Notes under the pieces: generated by a model
Told to the model about the DNA's origin: nothing
Database searches by the model: none
What the model saw: the letters and a program-made list of their open reading frames with translations, nothing else
Part shown: one piece after another, positions 8,875 to 17,350 of the stretch
Numbering within the stretch: the stretch's first letter is position 1
Layout: each line of letters begins with the position of its first letter
Source of the DNA: Zobellia barbeyronii
Lineage (GTDB): Bacteria; Bacteroidota; Bacteroidia; Flavobacteriales; Flavobacteriaceae
Reading direction: 5' to 3'
NCBI RefSeq assembly: GCF_018603515.1
Contig: NZ_JACATN010000006.1
Coordinates: 267,933 to 331,932, forward strand
DNA length: 64,000 nt
Position numbers and translations under genes: made by a program

Positions 8875-9169
8875 ATCTTAGCACCAGTTTTTGCACTAAT
8901 TCCTTGCCCAAATCTTCATTGAGCATCTTTACTATTTTTGATTTTCCCAAGCTTAATTCTTCGCGAAGTACAGAAGATGATAATGCTACAAAAAGCGTAT
9001 CTCCCCTAAGCTCAATTTCTGTTGTATAATTATTGACACCGTTACCCATTAAATTACGCCATGCTTCACGGGCATCTACCTTATCCATACCTTTCTGAAG
9101 CCTATTTTCCTTTATGAATTCATTCAGGGCTTGGCTCATATTCAGGTTCTCATTTCTTCTCTTCGCCAT
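8873..9169 (-). CDS. DUF721 (DciA-like) protein
   Basis: A small basic protein of 98 residues from the chosen ATG (an alternative ATG eight codons upstream gives 106). It starts MAKRRNENLN. The core pattern of a Trp in REAWRNLMG, a TEIELRGDTLFV beta hairpin and a LREELSLGKSKI helix matches DUF721. Members include DciA, which helps load the replicative helicase in bacteria lacking DnaC. It lies downstream of recF on the same strand, an arrangement known from other phyla (recF-DUF721 in actinobacteria). The helicase-loader role is inferred. It overlaps the end of the preceding lipoprotein gene. Confidence 0.78.
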   Translation of the reverse strand: MAKRRNENLNMSQALNEFIKENRLQKGMDKVDAREAWRNLMGNGVNNYTTEIELRGDTLFVALSSSVLREELSLGKSKIVKMLNEDLGKELVQKLVLR

Positions 9170-9596
9170 CTTTTTGGATTGAAATAGGTTCAAATCTTTT
9201 GTAATCGTACCGAATTCCTTCTTCGTTTAGCACAGAAAAAGTGGTATCATCTAACTCCATTAACTTCTCTGACCACTCACTGAGTTCCGTCTTGTAATTT
9301 ATTGAAAAATCGTTTTCTTTTCCAACAATTACAAAAGCCTCTGCATCATCTGAGGTTTCATATGTACCATCTAGTCTAGGCTGCATTTTTTTACGATATC
9401 CCTCGTCTCCATCCATAGAAATATAGTCTATACTAGTATTCACCTTGTATTCTTTAATATTACCATCAGGAAAGGTTACTTGTGTTATTTCCCAATATCC
9501 ATCAAGCGTATTCAAATCCTCTTTTGAAATACCAGAGGAGCATCCCAAAAACAAACCTATGAATCCTATTAAAAATATCTTATTCATCATTTTCAA
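9150..9596 (-). CDS. Small lipoprotein, lipocalin-like
   Basis: This 148-residue protein has a signal peptide and a lipobox Cys at residue 19 (LFLGCSS). The mature part begins with a LDGYWEITQVTF pattern and continues as alternating beta strands, as in the lipocalin-like families of Bacteroidota. No catalytic motif is seen. It sits between recF (11-base gap) and DUF721 (20-base overlap), so it is co-transcribed with replication/repair genes although it is exported. The function is unknown. Confidence 0.75.
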   Translation of the reverse strand: MKMMNKIFLIGFIGLFLGCSSGISKEDLNTLDGYWEITQVTFPDGNIKEYKVNTSIDYISMDGDEGYRKKMQPRLDGTYETSDDAEAFVIVGKENDFSINYKTELSEWSEKLMELDDTTFSVLNEEGIRYDYKRFEPISIQKDGEEKK

Positions 9597-9606
9597 AAAT
9601 CTATTC

Positions 9607-10686
9607 CTATAATTTAAATAATTTATACGTTTGGTGTATTTGTTTCACCACTTCTTCGGTGCGTTCTGCATGGGTATCGCTAATAAAAATCTGACCAAAG
9701 TTTTCATTGTTCACCAAAGCTACGATATGTGACACCCGATGTTCATCTAATTTATCAAAAATATCATCCAACAATAAAATAGGTGTTGTTTTAGACCGAG
9801 CTTTTATAAACTGAAATTGGGCAAACTTCAAAGCGATAAGGAACGATTTCTGCTGCCCTTGACTACCAAATTTCTTAATAGGATGCCCTGAAATCTCAAA
9901 GCCTAAATCATCTTTATGAACCCCTACCGATGTATATTGTAACGCCCTATCTTTTTCAACTGAATTCCCTAAAAGAGTCAATAAATTATTATCAAGTAAT
10001 TTACTATCATAACTTAAAGAAACCTCTTCTCGGCCTCCGGATATAGCTATATATTGTTCTTTAAAAATAGGGATAAAAGTCTCTAAAAAAGCTAATCTTT
10101 TATCAAAAATCTTGGTTCCATAATCATTTAATTGTTCGTTATAAACCGCTAGAGTATCCTTATTGAACGTATGGTTAACAGCAAAGTATTTTAAAAGGGA
10201 ATTTCTCTGCGCCAAAACCTTATTGTACTTTATAAGATCTTGTAAATAGCTTTTATCGGATTGAGAAATGACTCCATCTATGAATTTTCTTCTTGTGTCA
10301 CTACCTTCTATGATAAGGTCCCGATCTGCAGGAGAAATTATAACCAAAGGCAATAAACCAATATGATCAGATAAGCGATCATAGGCTTTACCATTACGTT
10401 TAATGATTTTTTTTGCACCACGTTTTAAGCTACAAACTATCCTTTCTTCGCGATCATCTTTTTCGAACTCACCATCAATTACAAAAAATTCTTCATCATG
10501 TCTTATGTTCTGCGTAGAGACAGGATTAAAATAACTTTTACCAAAAGAAAGGTGGTACACCGCATCTAAAATATTGGTTTTCCCAACTCCGTTTGGTCCC
10601 ACCATACAATTGATTTTTTTATCAAATTCAATATCCTTTGAGTCAAAATTTTTGTAGTTGATGAGGGATAATTTCTTTAAAAACAT
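9607..10686 (-). CDS. recF: DNA replication and repair protein RecF
   Basis: This 359-residue SMC-like ATPase loads RecA at single-strand gaps. The Walker A motif is GPNGVGKTN (30-38). The late signature [10 protein letters not shown] and the Walker B/D-loop string [14 protein letters not shown] are clear. The length is normal. It leads a three-gene minus-strand unit (recF, lipoprotein, DUF721), and dnaN and dnaA are not nearby. A -7 box lies at 10729-10736, 42 bases before the ATG. Confidence 0.95.
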   Translation of the reverse strand: MFLKKLSLINYKNFDSKDIEFDKKINCMVGPNGVGKTNILDAVYHLSFGKSYFNPVSTQNIRHDEEFFVIDGEFEKDDREERIVCSLKRGAKKIIKRNGKAYDRLSDHIGLLPLVIISPADRDLIIEGSDTRRKFIDGVISQSDKSYLQDLIKYNKVLAQRNSLLKYFAVNHTFNKDTLAVYNEQLNDYGTKIFDKRLAFLETFIPIFKEQYIAISGGREEVSLSYDSKLLDNNLLTLLGNSVEKDRALQYTSVGVHKDDLGFEISGHPIKKFGSQGQQKSFLIALKFAQFQFIKARSKTTPILLLDDIFDKLDEHRVSHIVALVNNENFGQIFISDTHAERTEEVVKQIHQTYKLFKL

Positions 10687-10728
10687 GCGCTATAATTCCA
10701 GTTTTGACGGTGCTTGGTTCACAAACCT

Positions 10729-10736
10729 CAAAAATA
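10729..10736 (-). promoter_or_regulatory. Promoter -7 box (TATTTTTG) for recF
   Basis: An exact TAnnTTTG on the minus strand, 42 bases before the recF ATG. No matching TTG at the canonical distance was found. Confidence 0.4.
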
Positions 10737-10772
10737 ACGAATAAATACCCTTTCGGTTTTGGATAAAACCAT

Positions 10773-10780
10773 TATTTTTG
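10773..10780 (+). promoter_or_regulatory. Promoter -7 box (TATTTTTG) for the TPR-ribH unit
   Basis: An exact match 21 bases before the ATG at 10802, in the divergent region shared with recF. The -33 half is not obvious. Confidence 0.45.
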
Positions 10781-10801
10781 CGCGACCAATAAAATTAGAA
10801 A

Positions 10802-11569
10802 ATGGCTACATATAAGAAGCGAGGTTTTAAACCTAAGGATAAAGCAGAAGAGCAAGAGATTACAGAACAAGAAAGCGCAACTGCAGAAGTCTTTAGTACA
10901 CTAGACGAAAGTGCTTCCAAAACCGAGGCTTGGGTAGCCGGTAACCAGAATTATATTCTAGGTATCATTGGTGTTATAGCTGTTGGTGTTCTTGGATATT
11001 TGGCATACACACAATTTGTTGTTAAGCCAAAAGAGGCAAGTGCTGCTAACGAAATGTATTATCCTCAGCAATATTTTGATCAAGCACTTAACAGTCCAAC
11101 TGCAAAAGATTCTTTGTTCAATCTTGCTTTGAACGGTGCCGAAGGAAAATATGGTTTTCTAGATATTATAGGTGAATACAGTGGTACAAAAGCTGCTAAC
11201 TTAGCAAACTACTCTGCTGGTATGGCGTATTTGAACATGCAAAAATATCAAGAGGCTATTTCTCATCTTGAAGATTTTAGCTCAGAAGATGATATTCTTG
11301 GTGCTCTGGCAAAAGGTGGTCTTGGCGATGCGTTTATGCAATTAGGTCAACCAGAAGATGCTTTAGGATATTATGATAAAGCTATTGCTCATAGCAGCAA
11401 TAACTATACAGCTCCTAAATTCTTATACAAAGCAGGTGTTACCGCTCTAGAATTAAAGCAAAACGATAAGGCATTAGCATATTTTCAGAAAATTAAAGAT
11501 GAGTATTCATCTTCTGACGAAGCCCGTACTGTAGATGCATTTATAGGAATGGCTAAAACCAGCAACTAA
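10802..11569 (+). CDS. Membrane-anchored tetratricopeptide repeat protein
   Basis: This 255-residue protein has a charged N-terminal cytoplasmic segment and one transmembrane helix near residues 50-71. The outer part holds TPR-like helix pairs (for example YSAGMAYLNMQKYQEAI and LGDAFMQLGQPEDALGYY). The layout resembles the YfgM/Anc family of periplasmic chaperone-associated proteins. It overlaps ribH by one base (TAATG), so the two are translationally coupled. No enzymatic motif is present, and the function is unknown. Confidence 0.82.
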   Translation: MATYKKRGFKPKDKAEEQEITEQESATAEVFSTLDESASKTEAWVAGNQNYILGIIGVIAVGVLGYLAYTQFVVKPKEASAANEMYYPQQYFDQALNSPTAKDSLFNLALNGAEGKYGFLDIIGEYSGTKAANLANYSAGMAYLNMQKYQEAISHLEDFSSEDDILGALAKGGLGDAFMQLGQPEDALGYYDKAIAHSSNNYTAPKFLYKAGVTALELKQNDKALAYFQKIKDEYSSSDEARTVDAFIGMAKTSN

Positions 11570-12051
11570 TGGCTACGGCAAACAAAAATTTATCTATCTA
11601 CGATAAAGCAAAAATCCCAAACGCGAAGAATATTCGGTTTGGGATTGTTGTTTCAGAATGGAATACCGAAATAACCGAAGGTCTATATTCAGGAGCTATT
11701 GATGCCCTTATAGATTGTGGAGCATTGGAATCTAACATAGTACGTTGGGATGTACCAGGGAGTTTTGAATTGACCTATGGCTGTAAAAAAATGGCAACTA
11801 CACAAGAAGTTGATGCCGTTATTGCCATAGGAAGCGTTATACAAGGCGAAACCAAGCATTTTGATTTTGTTTGTAGCGCTACCGCACAAGGTATTAAAGA
11901 TTTGAACGTGCAATTAGATACGCCAGTTATTTTTTGTGTACTAACTGATAACAACATACAGCAATCACGAGATCGTAGCGGAGGTAAACATGGAAATAAA
12001 GGTACCGAAGCTGCTATTGCTGCTATACAAATGGCTAGTTTAGGTAAATAG
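11569..12051 (+). CDS. ribH: 6,7-dimethyl-8-ribityllumazine synthase
   Basis: This 160-residue enzyme of riboflavin synthesis condenses 5-amino-6-ribitylamino-uracil with 3,4-dihydroxybutanone phosphate. Family signatures are SEWNTEITEGLYSGA, the VPGSFELTYG loop and the catalytic-His string VIQGETKHFDFV. Members form icosahedral or decameric shells. The start ATG overlaps the stop of the TPR gene. No other rib gene is in the window. Confidence 0.95.
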   Translation: MATANKNLSIYDKAKIPNAKNIRFGIVVSEWNTEITEGLYSGAIDALIDCGALESNIVRWDVPGSFELTYGCKKMATTQEVDAVIAIGSVIQGETKHFDFVCSATAQGIKDLNVQLDTPVIFCVLTDNNIQQSRDRSGGKHGNKGTEAAIAAIQMASLGK

Positions 12052-12175
12052 TCAAGTAAAACAGTACAAACTTCATTTGAAAATCTTACTTTCTTAGTAA
12101 GGTTTGTTCCAAAACGAACAGGCAAACTATGTGCTTACCCCCTATTAAACAGAGTGAGCTATAGTTTTACCGCTT

Positions 12176-12199
12176 ACAGACCTACATCTTAAGGTCTGT
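12176..12199 (+). terminator. Possible weak terminator hairpin after ribH
   Basis: An 8-bp stem ACAGACCT/AGGTCTGT with an 8-base loop, followed by TAACAAATTTT rather than a clean T run. It lies 125 bases past ribH. It may end the ribH transcript or just be a processing hairpin. Confidence 0.35.
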
Positions 12200-12245
12200 T
12201 AACAAATTTTGGCAGCTGTAATACGGCATATTTTTCGATTTTAAG

Positions 12246-12253
12246 TAACTTTG
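12246..12253 (+). promoter_or_regulatory. Promoter -7 box (TAACTTTG) before the small membrane protein
   Basis: An exact TAnnTTTG directly upstream of the start region. A possible TTG start at 12251 lies inside this box and is therefore unlikely. ATG 12260 would be leaderless, and ATG 12266 would have a leader of a few bases. Confidence 0.45.
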
Positions 12254-12259
12254 GAGTTC

Positions 12260-12559
12260 ATGGGAATGCTAAGTAAATTCACGCGCTTAAAGCGAAGTAA
12301 AAAATTCGATTACGCCCCTCGTTATTATGACGATAAGGGTAAAGGCAATCCGTTTAAAATTGAACCAAAACTGGATCAATTTAGAAGTACACTAAATCCC
12401 GCAAGAGGTTTAAAAGGAAAATTTGGCAGCGCCATGTCTGATGTAAAGCGCCAAGGAGACACCAACATAAAGGTGAGAATGGCGATTATCATAGCTATTT
12501 TAGTGTTGATTGTACTTTATATCATCGATTTTGACATCTCTATATTCTTCCCTAACTAA
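12260..12559 (+). CDS. Small membrane-anchored protein of unknown function
   Basis: About 99 residues from ATG 12260 (97 from ATG 12266). A basic N-terminal half rich in Lys/Arg and aromatic residues (KKFDYAPRYYDD) is followed by a single C-terminal hydrophobic helix with a short FDISIFFPN tail. It overlaps mutL by one base (TAATG). Similar small proteins between ribH and mutL in flavobacteria are sometimes labelled riboflavin synthase subunit beta. The sequence shows nothing to support that name. The role is unknown. Confidence 0.75.
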   Translation: MGMLSKFTRLKRSKKFDYAPRYYDDKGKGNPFKIEPKLDQFRSTLNPARGLKGKFGSAMSDVKRQGDTNIKVRMAIIIAILVLIVLYIIDFDISIFFPN

Positions 12560-14409
12560 TGGCAGATATCATAAAACTTTTACCGGACCATGTTGCTAAT
12601 CAGATTGCAGCGGGTGAAGTGGTTCAACGCCCTGCCTCAGTGGTTAAGGAATTGCTTGAAAATGCCATAGATGCCGGTGCTAATAACATAAAACTGATTA
12701 TTAAAGACGGCGGAAAAGTTCTTATTCAGGTAGTTGATGATGGTTTGGGTATGAGTGCCACAGATGCTAGATTGAGCTTTGAACGGCACGCCACTTCTAA
12801 AATTCAAAAAGCAGAAGATCTTTTTAATTTAAGTACCAAAGGTTTTCGTGGTGAAGCTTTAGCTTCTATTGCTGCTATTGCACATGTAGAAATGCAGACC
12901 AAGTCTGAAAACGAAGAACTAGGCACCCACCTTAAAATAGAAGGCAGTAAAATAATATTCCAAGAAGCAAGCGTTACGCCAAAGGGCACCTCTATGGCGG
13001 TCAAGAATTTGTTTTTCAATATTCCCGCACGACGTAATTTTTTAAAAAGTAACCAAGTAGAACTCCGCCATATTACAGATGAGTTTCATCGGGTAGCTTT
13101 GGCACACCCAACAATTGCCTTTCACTTTTATAATAACGGAAGTGAGCTCTTTAACCTTCCTTCAGACAATTACCGAAAACGAATTGTAAATATTTTTGGA
13201 ACTAGAACTAATCAAAAGCTAGTTCCTGTGGAAGAAGAGACACCAATTGTAGTAATAAAAGGCTTTATTACAAAACCGGAATTCGCTAAGAAGAGTCGTG
13301 GAGAACAGTTTTTCTTTATTAATAACCGATTTATAAAAAGTCCTTATCTACACCATGCTATTGTAGCGGCGTTTGAAGGACTTATAAAATCTGATAGTTA
13401 TCCTGGCTACTTTCTCTATTTGGAAGTTGACCCAGCATCGATTGATATAAATATTCATCCCACGAAAACTGAAGTTAAGTTTGATGATGAACATAGTCTG
13501 TACGCTATTTTAAGGTCTACTGTTAAACATAGCTTAGGACAATTTAACGTTGCTCCTGCCCTAGATTTCGAACATGACCCTAATTTACAGACCCCCTATG
13601 AATTCAAAAATAAGTCGGTCATACAACCAAATGTCACTGTAAATTCAGGATTCAATCCTTTTCAGGAAACGAGAAATACGGCCTCTGCTTCGCGTAGTTA
13701 TCAAAAACCAAATACACAGAGTTGGGAAAGTTTATATGTTGGGCATGAATCAAAAATGGGCGCTGATGATAATGCCAGAAGCATTAGTTTTGAATCGGAC
13801 ACCATAACAGGTTCTATTTTTGAAGGCGAAAAAGAATCAACAGAAGCCGTTACGACTACCTTCCAGATTAGAAGAAAATATATTGTAACTACCATAAAAT
13901 CGGGTATGGTTGTTATAGACCAGAGCCGAGCACACCAAAGAGTCCTTTATGAGAAATTTTTGAAGAACAGTACGGTACAACAAGCTGTTAGTCAACAATT
14001 ATTATTCCCATTAAGCGTTTCTTTCTCAAAATCAGAAATCATTGCACTTCAAGAAATTGAGGATATTTTGGTTTCCATAGGATTTCTCTTTGAAAAAATA
14101 GAAGGCGAATCCATTACCGTTACCGGTGTTCCATTATTGGTAGCAGAAAGCGAAGTTGGCATGATATTAGACCAGTTAATTTCTGACTACCAACAGGAGA
14201 TAACCGAAGAAAGTTTTTCTCATACGGACATACTTTCAAAAACTTTGGCAAAGACTTTGGCAGTTAAAACAGGAGAGACATTGGACAATGCCTCTCAAAT
14301 TGCACTTGTAAATGACTTGTTCGCTTGTAAGGAAGCTATGGTAAGTCCGTTTAATAAACCGGTATATATCACTATTACCGAAAATGATATTGACAAAAAA
14401 TTTATTTAA
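12559..14409 (+). CDS. mutL: DNA mismatch repair protein MutL
   Basis: This 616-residue MutL couples MutS mismatch recognition to strand repair. The N-terminal GHKL ATPase is complete: NQIAAGEVVQRP, ELLENAIDAGA and GFRGEALASI are present. The middle is a low-complexity linker (about 330-430). The C-terminal dimerisation domain has QQLLFPL. The endonuclease motif DQHAxxExxxxE reads DQSRAHQRVLYE here, lacking the His and first Glu, and the family's C-terminal zinc-site signatures are also not obvious. This copy may therefore lack nicking activity. The next gene starts at the base after the stop. Confidence 0.95.
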   Translation: MADIIKLLPDHVANQIAAGEVVQRPASVVKELLENAIDAGANNIKLIIKDGGKVLIQVVDDGLGMSATDARLSFERHATSKIQKAEDLFNLSTKGFRGEALASIAAIAHVEMQTKSENEELGTHLKIEGSKIIFQEASVTPKGTSMAVKNLFFNIPARRNFLKSNQVELRHITDEFHRVALAHPTIAFHFYNNGSELFNLPSDNYRKRIVNIFGTRTNQKLVPVEEETPIVVIKGFITKPEFAKKSRGEQFFFINNRFIKSPYLHHAIVAAFEGLIKSDSYPGYFLYLEVDPASIDINIHPTKTEVKFDDEHSLYAILRSTVKHSLGQFNVAPALDFEHDPNLQTPYEFKNKSVIQPNVTVNSGFNPFQETRNTASASRSYQKPNTQSWESLYVGHESKMGADDNARSISFESDTITGSIFEGEKESTEAVTTTFQIRRKYIVTTIKSGMVVIDQSRAHQRVLYEKFLKNSTVQQAVSQQLLFPLSVSFSKSEIIALQEIEDILVSIGFLFEKIEGESITVTGVPLLVAESEVGMILDQLISDYQQEITEESFSHTDILSKTLAKTLAVKTGETLDNASQIALVNDLFACKEAMVSPFNKPVYITITENDIDKKFI

Positions 14410-15153
14410 ATGGGAAAACTAACCGAAGCCATAAAGCACCTACTCATAATTAACGTTCTGTTTTTTGTGGCAACCTCTATGTATGGTGATCAGATGTATC
14501 AATGGTTTTCGTTGTGGTTTCCAAAAAACGAAAATTTTGCTTTTTATCAGGTTATAACCCATATGTTCATGCATGGTGGTTTCATGCATATTGCTTTTAA
14601 CATGTATGCCCTATGGGCCTTTGGTTCTCCACTTGAAAAAATGTGGGGACGTAACAAATTTTTATTTTTCTATTTCTCCGCAGGTCTAGGCTCTGCATTT
14701 CTCCATACAGCTGTAAACTATTACTATTTTAACGAAGGCATGCAAGCTTTAGTTAGTAGTGGTATGACCGAGAGTAATGTGTTGGATATTATCTCTGCTG
14801 GTCAATACAGTCCAGATTGGTATAATATTGCATCAAAAAGCACAATAGATAATTTTCTATCTGCCTATAATACACCGGCCGTTGGGGCATCAGGAGCTAT
14901 TTATGGAGTTTTAGTAGCCTTTGGCATGATGTTCCCAAATAGTGAGTTATTCCTTATGTTTATCCCTGTACCCGTTAAAGCAAAATATTTTATTCCCGTT
15001 TTAATCGGATTGGATTTGTTTTCAGGAGTGACAGGATATGCTATTTTTGGTCAAGGCATAGCACATTTTGCTCATATTGGAGGAGCCTTATTTGGTTTTC
15101 TGATGATGTGGTATTGGAAAAAAAATCAGTTTAACAACAACCGCTGGAACTAA
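14410..15153 (+). CDS. Rhomboid family intramembrane serine protease (first of two)
   Basis: This 247-residue protein has about six transmembrane helices. The catalytic pair is intact: S161 in GASGAIYG and H222 in AHIGGALFG. The oxyanion-side HxxxN pattern is present as GGFMHIAFNMY. An insert of about 50 residues between helices (104-155) enlarges one loop. Rhomboids cleave membrane proteins within the bilayer; the substrate is unknown. It follows mutL with no gap and precedes a second rhomboid by one base, forming one transcription unit. Confidence 0.92.
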   Translation: MGKLTEAIKHLLIINVLFFVATSMYGDQMYQWFSLWFPKNENFAFYQVITHMFMHGGFMHIAFNMYALWAFGSPLEKMWGRNKFLFFYFSAGLGSAFLHTAVNYYYFNEGMQALVSSGMTESNVLDIISAGQYSPDWYNIASKSTIDNFLSAYNTPAVGASGAIYGVLVAFGMMFPNSELFLMFIPVPVKAKYFIPVLIGLDLFSGVTGYAIFGQGIAHFAHIGGALFGFLMMWYWKKNQFNNNRWN

Positions 15154-15154
15154 T

Positions 15155-16021
15155 ATGACAAACGGAAACTTAAAATATCAATATGCACGATTGAGCGTTT
15201 CTGAGAAGCTCATAGCCATTAACGTTATTGTTTTTATCGTAATGGGGCTCATTACAGCTCTCGTTAGCCCTAATGTTGAAAATTGGTTTGCCTTACCTAA
15301 GGATTTTTTCGACTTTCTAATGCAACCATGGTCCATAATAACTTACTCTTTTTTACATGGTGGTATATTCCATATTCTATGGAACATGTATATACTCTAT
15401 GTGGCCGGACGTATTATATTGAATCTGTTTGACGGGAGACGATTTTTAAACATTTATTTTCTAGGCGTAATTTTAGGCGGACTATTATTTCTTTTAAGTT
15501 ATAATATTTTTCCAACGCTAATTGGCGTAAATGCTTCTCTTATTGGGGCATCAGCTGGGGTTATGGCGGTACTTATTTTTGTGTGTACCTATATTCCCAA
15601 CCAAGAGGTTCGTCTTTTCTTTTTTAACGTAAAACTCTGGCAAATAGGATTATTCGTTGTCTTGATGGATTTAGTTCAGATTCCTATGGGCGGAAATATA
15701 GGTGGGCGAATAGCTCATTTAGGAGGCGCTCTTTTAGGTTACATGTATGCCAGACAACTTTACAACGGAAGAGATATTGGTGAAGGATTTTCTAATTTCG
15801 TTGATGGTGTTGTTAACCTTTTCAAGAAAAGCGAAAAGAAAGCTCCAATGAAAACGGTTTTCAAAAATCAACAAAAGACGGCTACCAAAAAAGCCAACTA
15901 CGATAAAAAAACGCACCAGAAAAAGATAGATGCAATTCTGGATAAAATCAGTAAATCTGGATACGAAAGCCTTTCCAAAATAGAAAAAGACTTTCTATTC
16001 AAGGCGGGTAAGGAAGACTAG
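15155..16021 (+). CDS. Rhomboid family intramembrane serine protease (second of two)
   Basis: This 288-residue protein shares the rhomboid layout with its neighbour but is clearly diverged. The catalytic residues are S133 in IGASAG and H188 in RIAHLGG. The HILWNMY motif is present. The N-terminal half of the family signature is intact, and a lysine-rich cytoplasmic tail of about 75 residues (210-288) follows the last helix. It starts one base after the first rhomboid and is followed three bases later by an EEP-family gene. Cleavage partners are unknown. Confidence 0.92.
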   Translation: MTNGNLKYQYARLSVSEKLIAINVIVFIVMGLITALVSPNVENWFALPKDFFDFLMQPWSIITYSFLHGGIFHILWNMYILYVAGRIILNLFDGRRFLNIYFLGVILGGLLFLLSYNIFPTLIGVNASLIGASAGVMAVLIFVCTYIPNQEVRLFFFNVKLWQIGLFVVLMDLVQIPMGGNIGGRIAHLGGALLGYMYARQLYNGRDIGEGFSNFVDGVVNLFKKSEKKAPMKTVFKNQQKTATKKANYDKKTHQKKIDAILDKISKSGYESLSKIEKDFLFKAGKED

Positions 16022-16024
16022 CGT

Positions 16025-17047
16025 ATGAGGGGACTGTCATTTTTAAATAAAATTATATTTTTCTTTAATGTCATCTTTGCCGTTGTGCTATTAATAGCAT
16101 GTGCGGTACCCTATCTTTCTTTAGAAATTTTTCCTTTTTTATCAATTTTAAGCTTAGGCGTACCGGCCCTAGTAGTAGTAAACACCCTTTTCTTCCTATA
16201 TTGGTTGTTAGGACTTAAAAAACAGGCTTTCACCTCTCTATTTGTTCTTGTATTTGGCTACTTTGTTTTGGGGACTTTTTTAAAATTTTCAGCAAAATCT
16301 ACAGATTTCCAAGAAGACGAGTTAAAGTTAATGACATTTAATGTGCGTGGTTTTAACAGGTATAAGTACTTAGATAATGATAGTATTCCTCAGCAAATAA
16401 AAAGTTTTATCAGGAAGGAAAATCCAGATATACTTAGTTTCCAAGAAGTAGGCTATGATATGGAAGAAAATTATTTGGATTATCCATATCACTTCCTAAA
16501 GAAGATACCTACTGGAGATAAGGTACATATGGGTATATTCTCCAAGTACCCAATAATCAAAGCAGAGATTATTGATTTCCCGAACAGTATTAATAACGGG
16601 TCATATGCCGATATACTTTACAAAGGCGATACGTTACGACTATACAACTTGCATATGCAATCTCTTGGGATTACTCCTGGCACGGGAGTTCTTCGCTCAC
16701 AATCTTCCGAGCGACTGTTGAGACGGGTTACCAAAGCATTCAAAAGACAACAGCAACAGGCTCAAATTATAGCCGAGCACAAAGCAAAAAGCCCCTATAA
16801 AACTTTAGTATGTGGAGATTTTAATAACACCCAATTTTCATCGGTCTATCATACTATTAAAGGGGACATGCAAGATACCTTTATTGAGAAAGGGTCCGGC
16901 TATGGGCGTTCTTATAATTTTCTTATGATACCTATTCGTATTGATTTTATAATGGCTGATTCCAGTTTTGAGGTAATGGGCCACAAAAATTACAATGAGA
17001 AATACTCAGATCACTTCCCAGTTATGGCCTCATTTAGATTGAAATAG
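16025..17047 (+). CDS. Membrane-anchored endonuclease/exonuclease/phosphatase family protein
   Basis: This 340-residue protein has three hydrophobic helices (about 9-29, 35-62 and 68-88), then an EEP (DNase I-like) domain on the outer face. The catalytic motifs are complete: N106 in TFNVRGF, E141 in LSFQEVG, CGDFNNT, and a final SDHFPV. EEP proteins act on phosphodiester bonds in nucleic acids, lipids or sugar phosphates. The membrane location argues against a DNA repair role. It is the last gene of the mutL-rhomboid unit and overlaps the converging DUF6122 gene by 18 bases. Confidence 0.87.
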   Translation: MRGLSFLNKIIFFFNVIFAVVLLIACAVPYLSLEIFPFLSILSLGVPALVVVNTLFFLYWLLGLKKQAFTSLFVLVFGYFVLGTFLKFSAKSTDFQEDELKLMTFNVRGFNRYKYLDNDSIPQQIKSFIRKENPDILSFQEVGYDMEENYLDYPYHFLKKIPTGDKVHMGIFSKYPIIKAEIIDFPNSINNGSYADILYKGDTLRLYNLHMQSLGITPGTGVLRSQSSERLLRRVTKAFKRQQQQAQIIAEHKAKSPYKTLVCGDFNNTQFSSVYHTIKGDMQDTFIEKGSGYGRSYNFLMIPIRIDFIMADSSFEVMGHKNYNEKYSDHFPVMASFRLK

Positions 17048-17350
17048 AAAGAAACAATCCGTGGCATCCGCCAAAATATGAATCAAAAAGGCCAATCCAA
17101 AGATTCTAGTTTTTTTGAAATACAACAATCCAAAGTAGATGGCAATTGCCCAATAACTGTGTAACGGATGAAAACCAATACTACAACGGTCAGGGTCAAA
17201 AACTGGACTAGCAAGTAAGTGGTCTATATCTATTACAATACCCGCCAATAATATTAGAATAGCCTTTAACCGATATTCCTTATAAAAATACCACCCAACA
17301 AAAATGGGCGCCAAAAAATGAATGCCATAATGCATGAGAAATCTAAGCAT
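17030..17350 (-). CDS. DUF6122 family small membrane protein
   Basis: This 106-residue protein has about four hydrophobic helices. It has the pattern IDIDHLLASPVFDP followed by GFHPLHSYWA and a late HILADATDC, matching DUF6122. The conserved Asp/His residues recall metal-dependent membrane hydrolases of the YdjM type, but no activity is established. It overlaps the WbqC-like gene upstream by 8 bases and the EEP gene downstream by 18 bases. Confidence 0.75.
   Translation of the reverse strand: MLRFLMHYGIHFLAPIFVGWYFYKEYRLKAILILLAGIVIDIDHLLASPVFDPDRCSIGFHPLHSYWAIAIYFGLLYFKKTRIFGLAFLIHILADATDCFFLFQSK

Noticed and set aside
12176..12199. Strong ribH terminator
   Set aside because: The hairpin lacks a T run, so it is listed only as a weak possibility.
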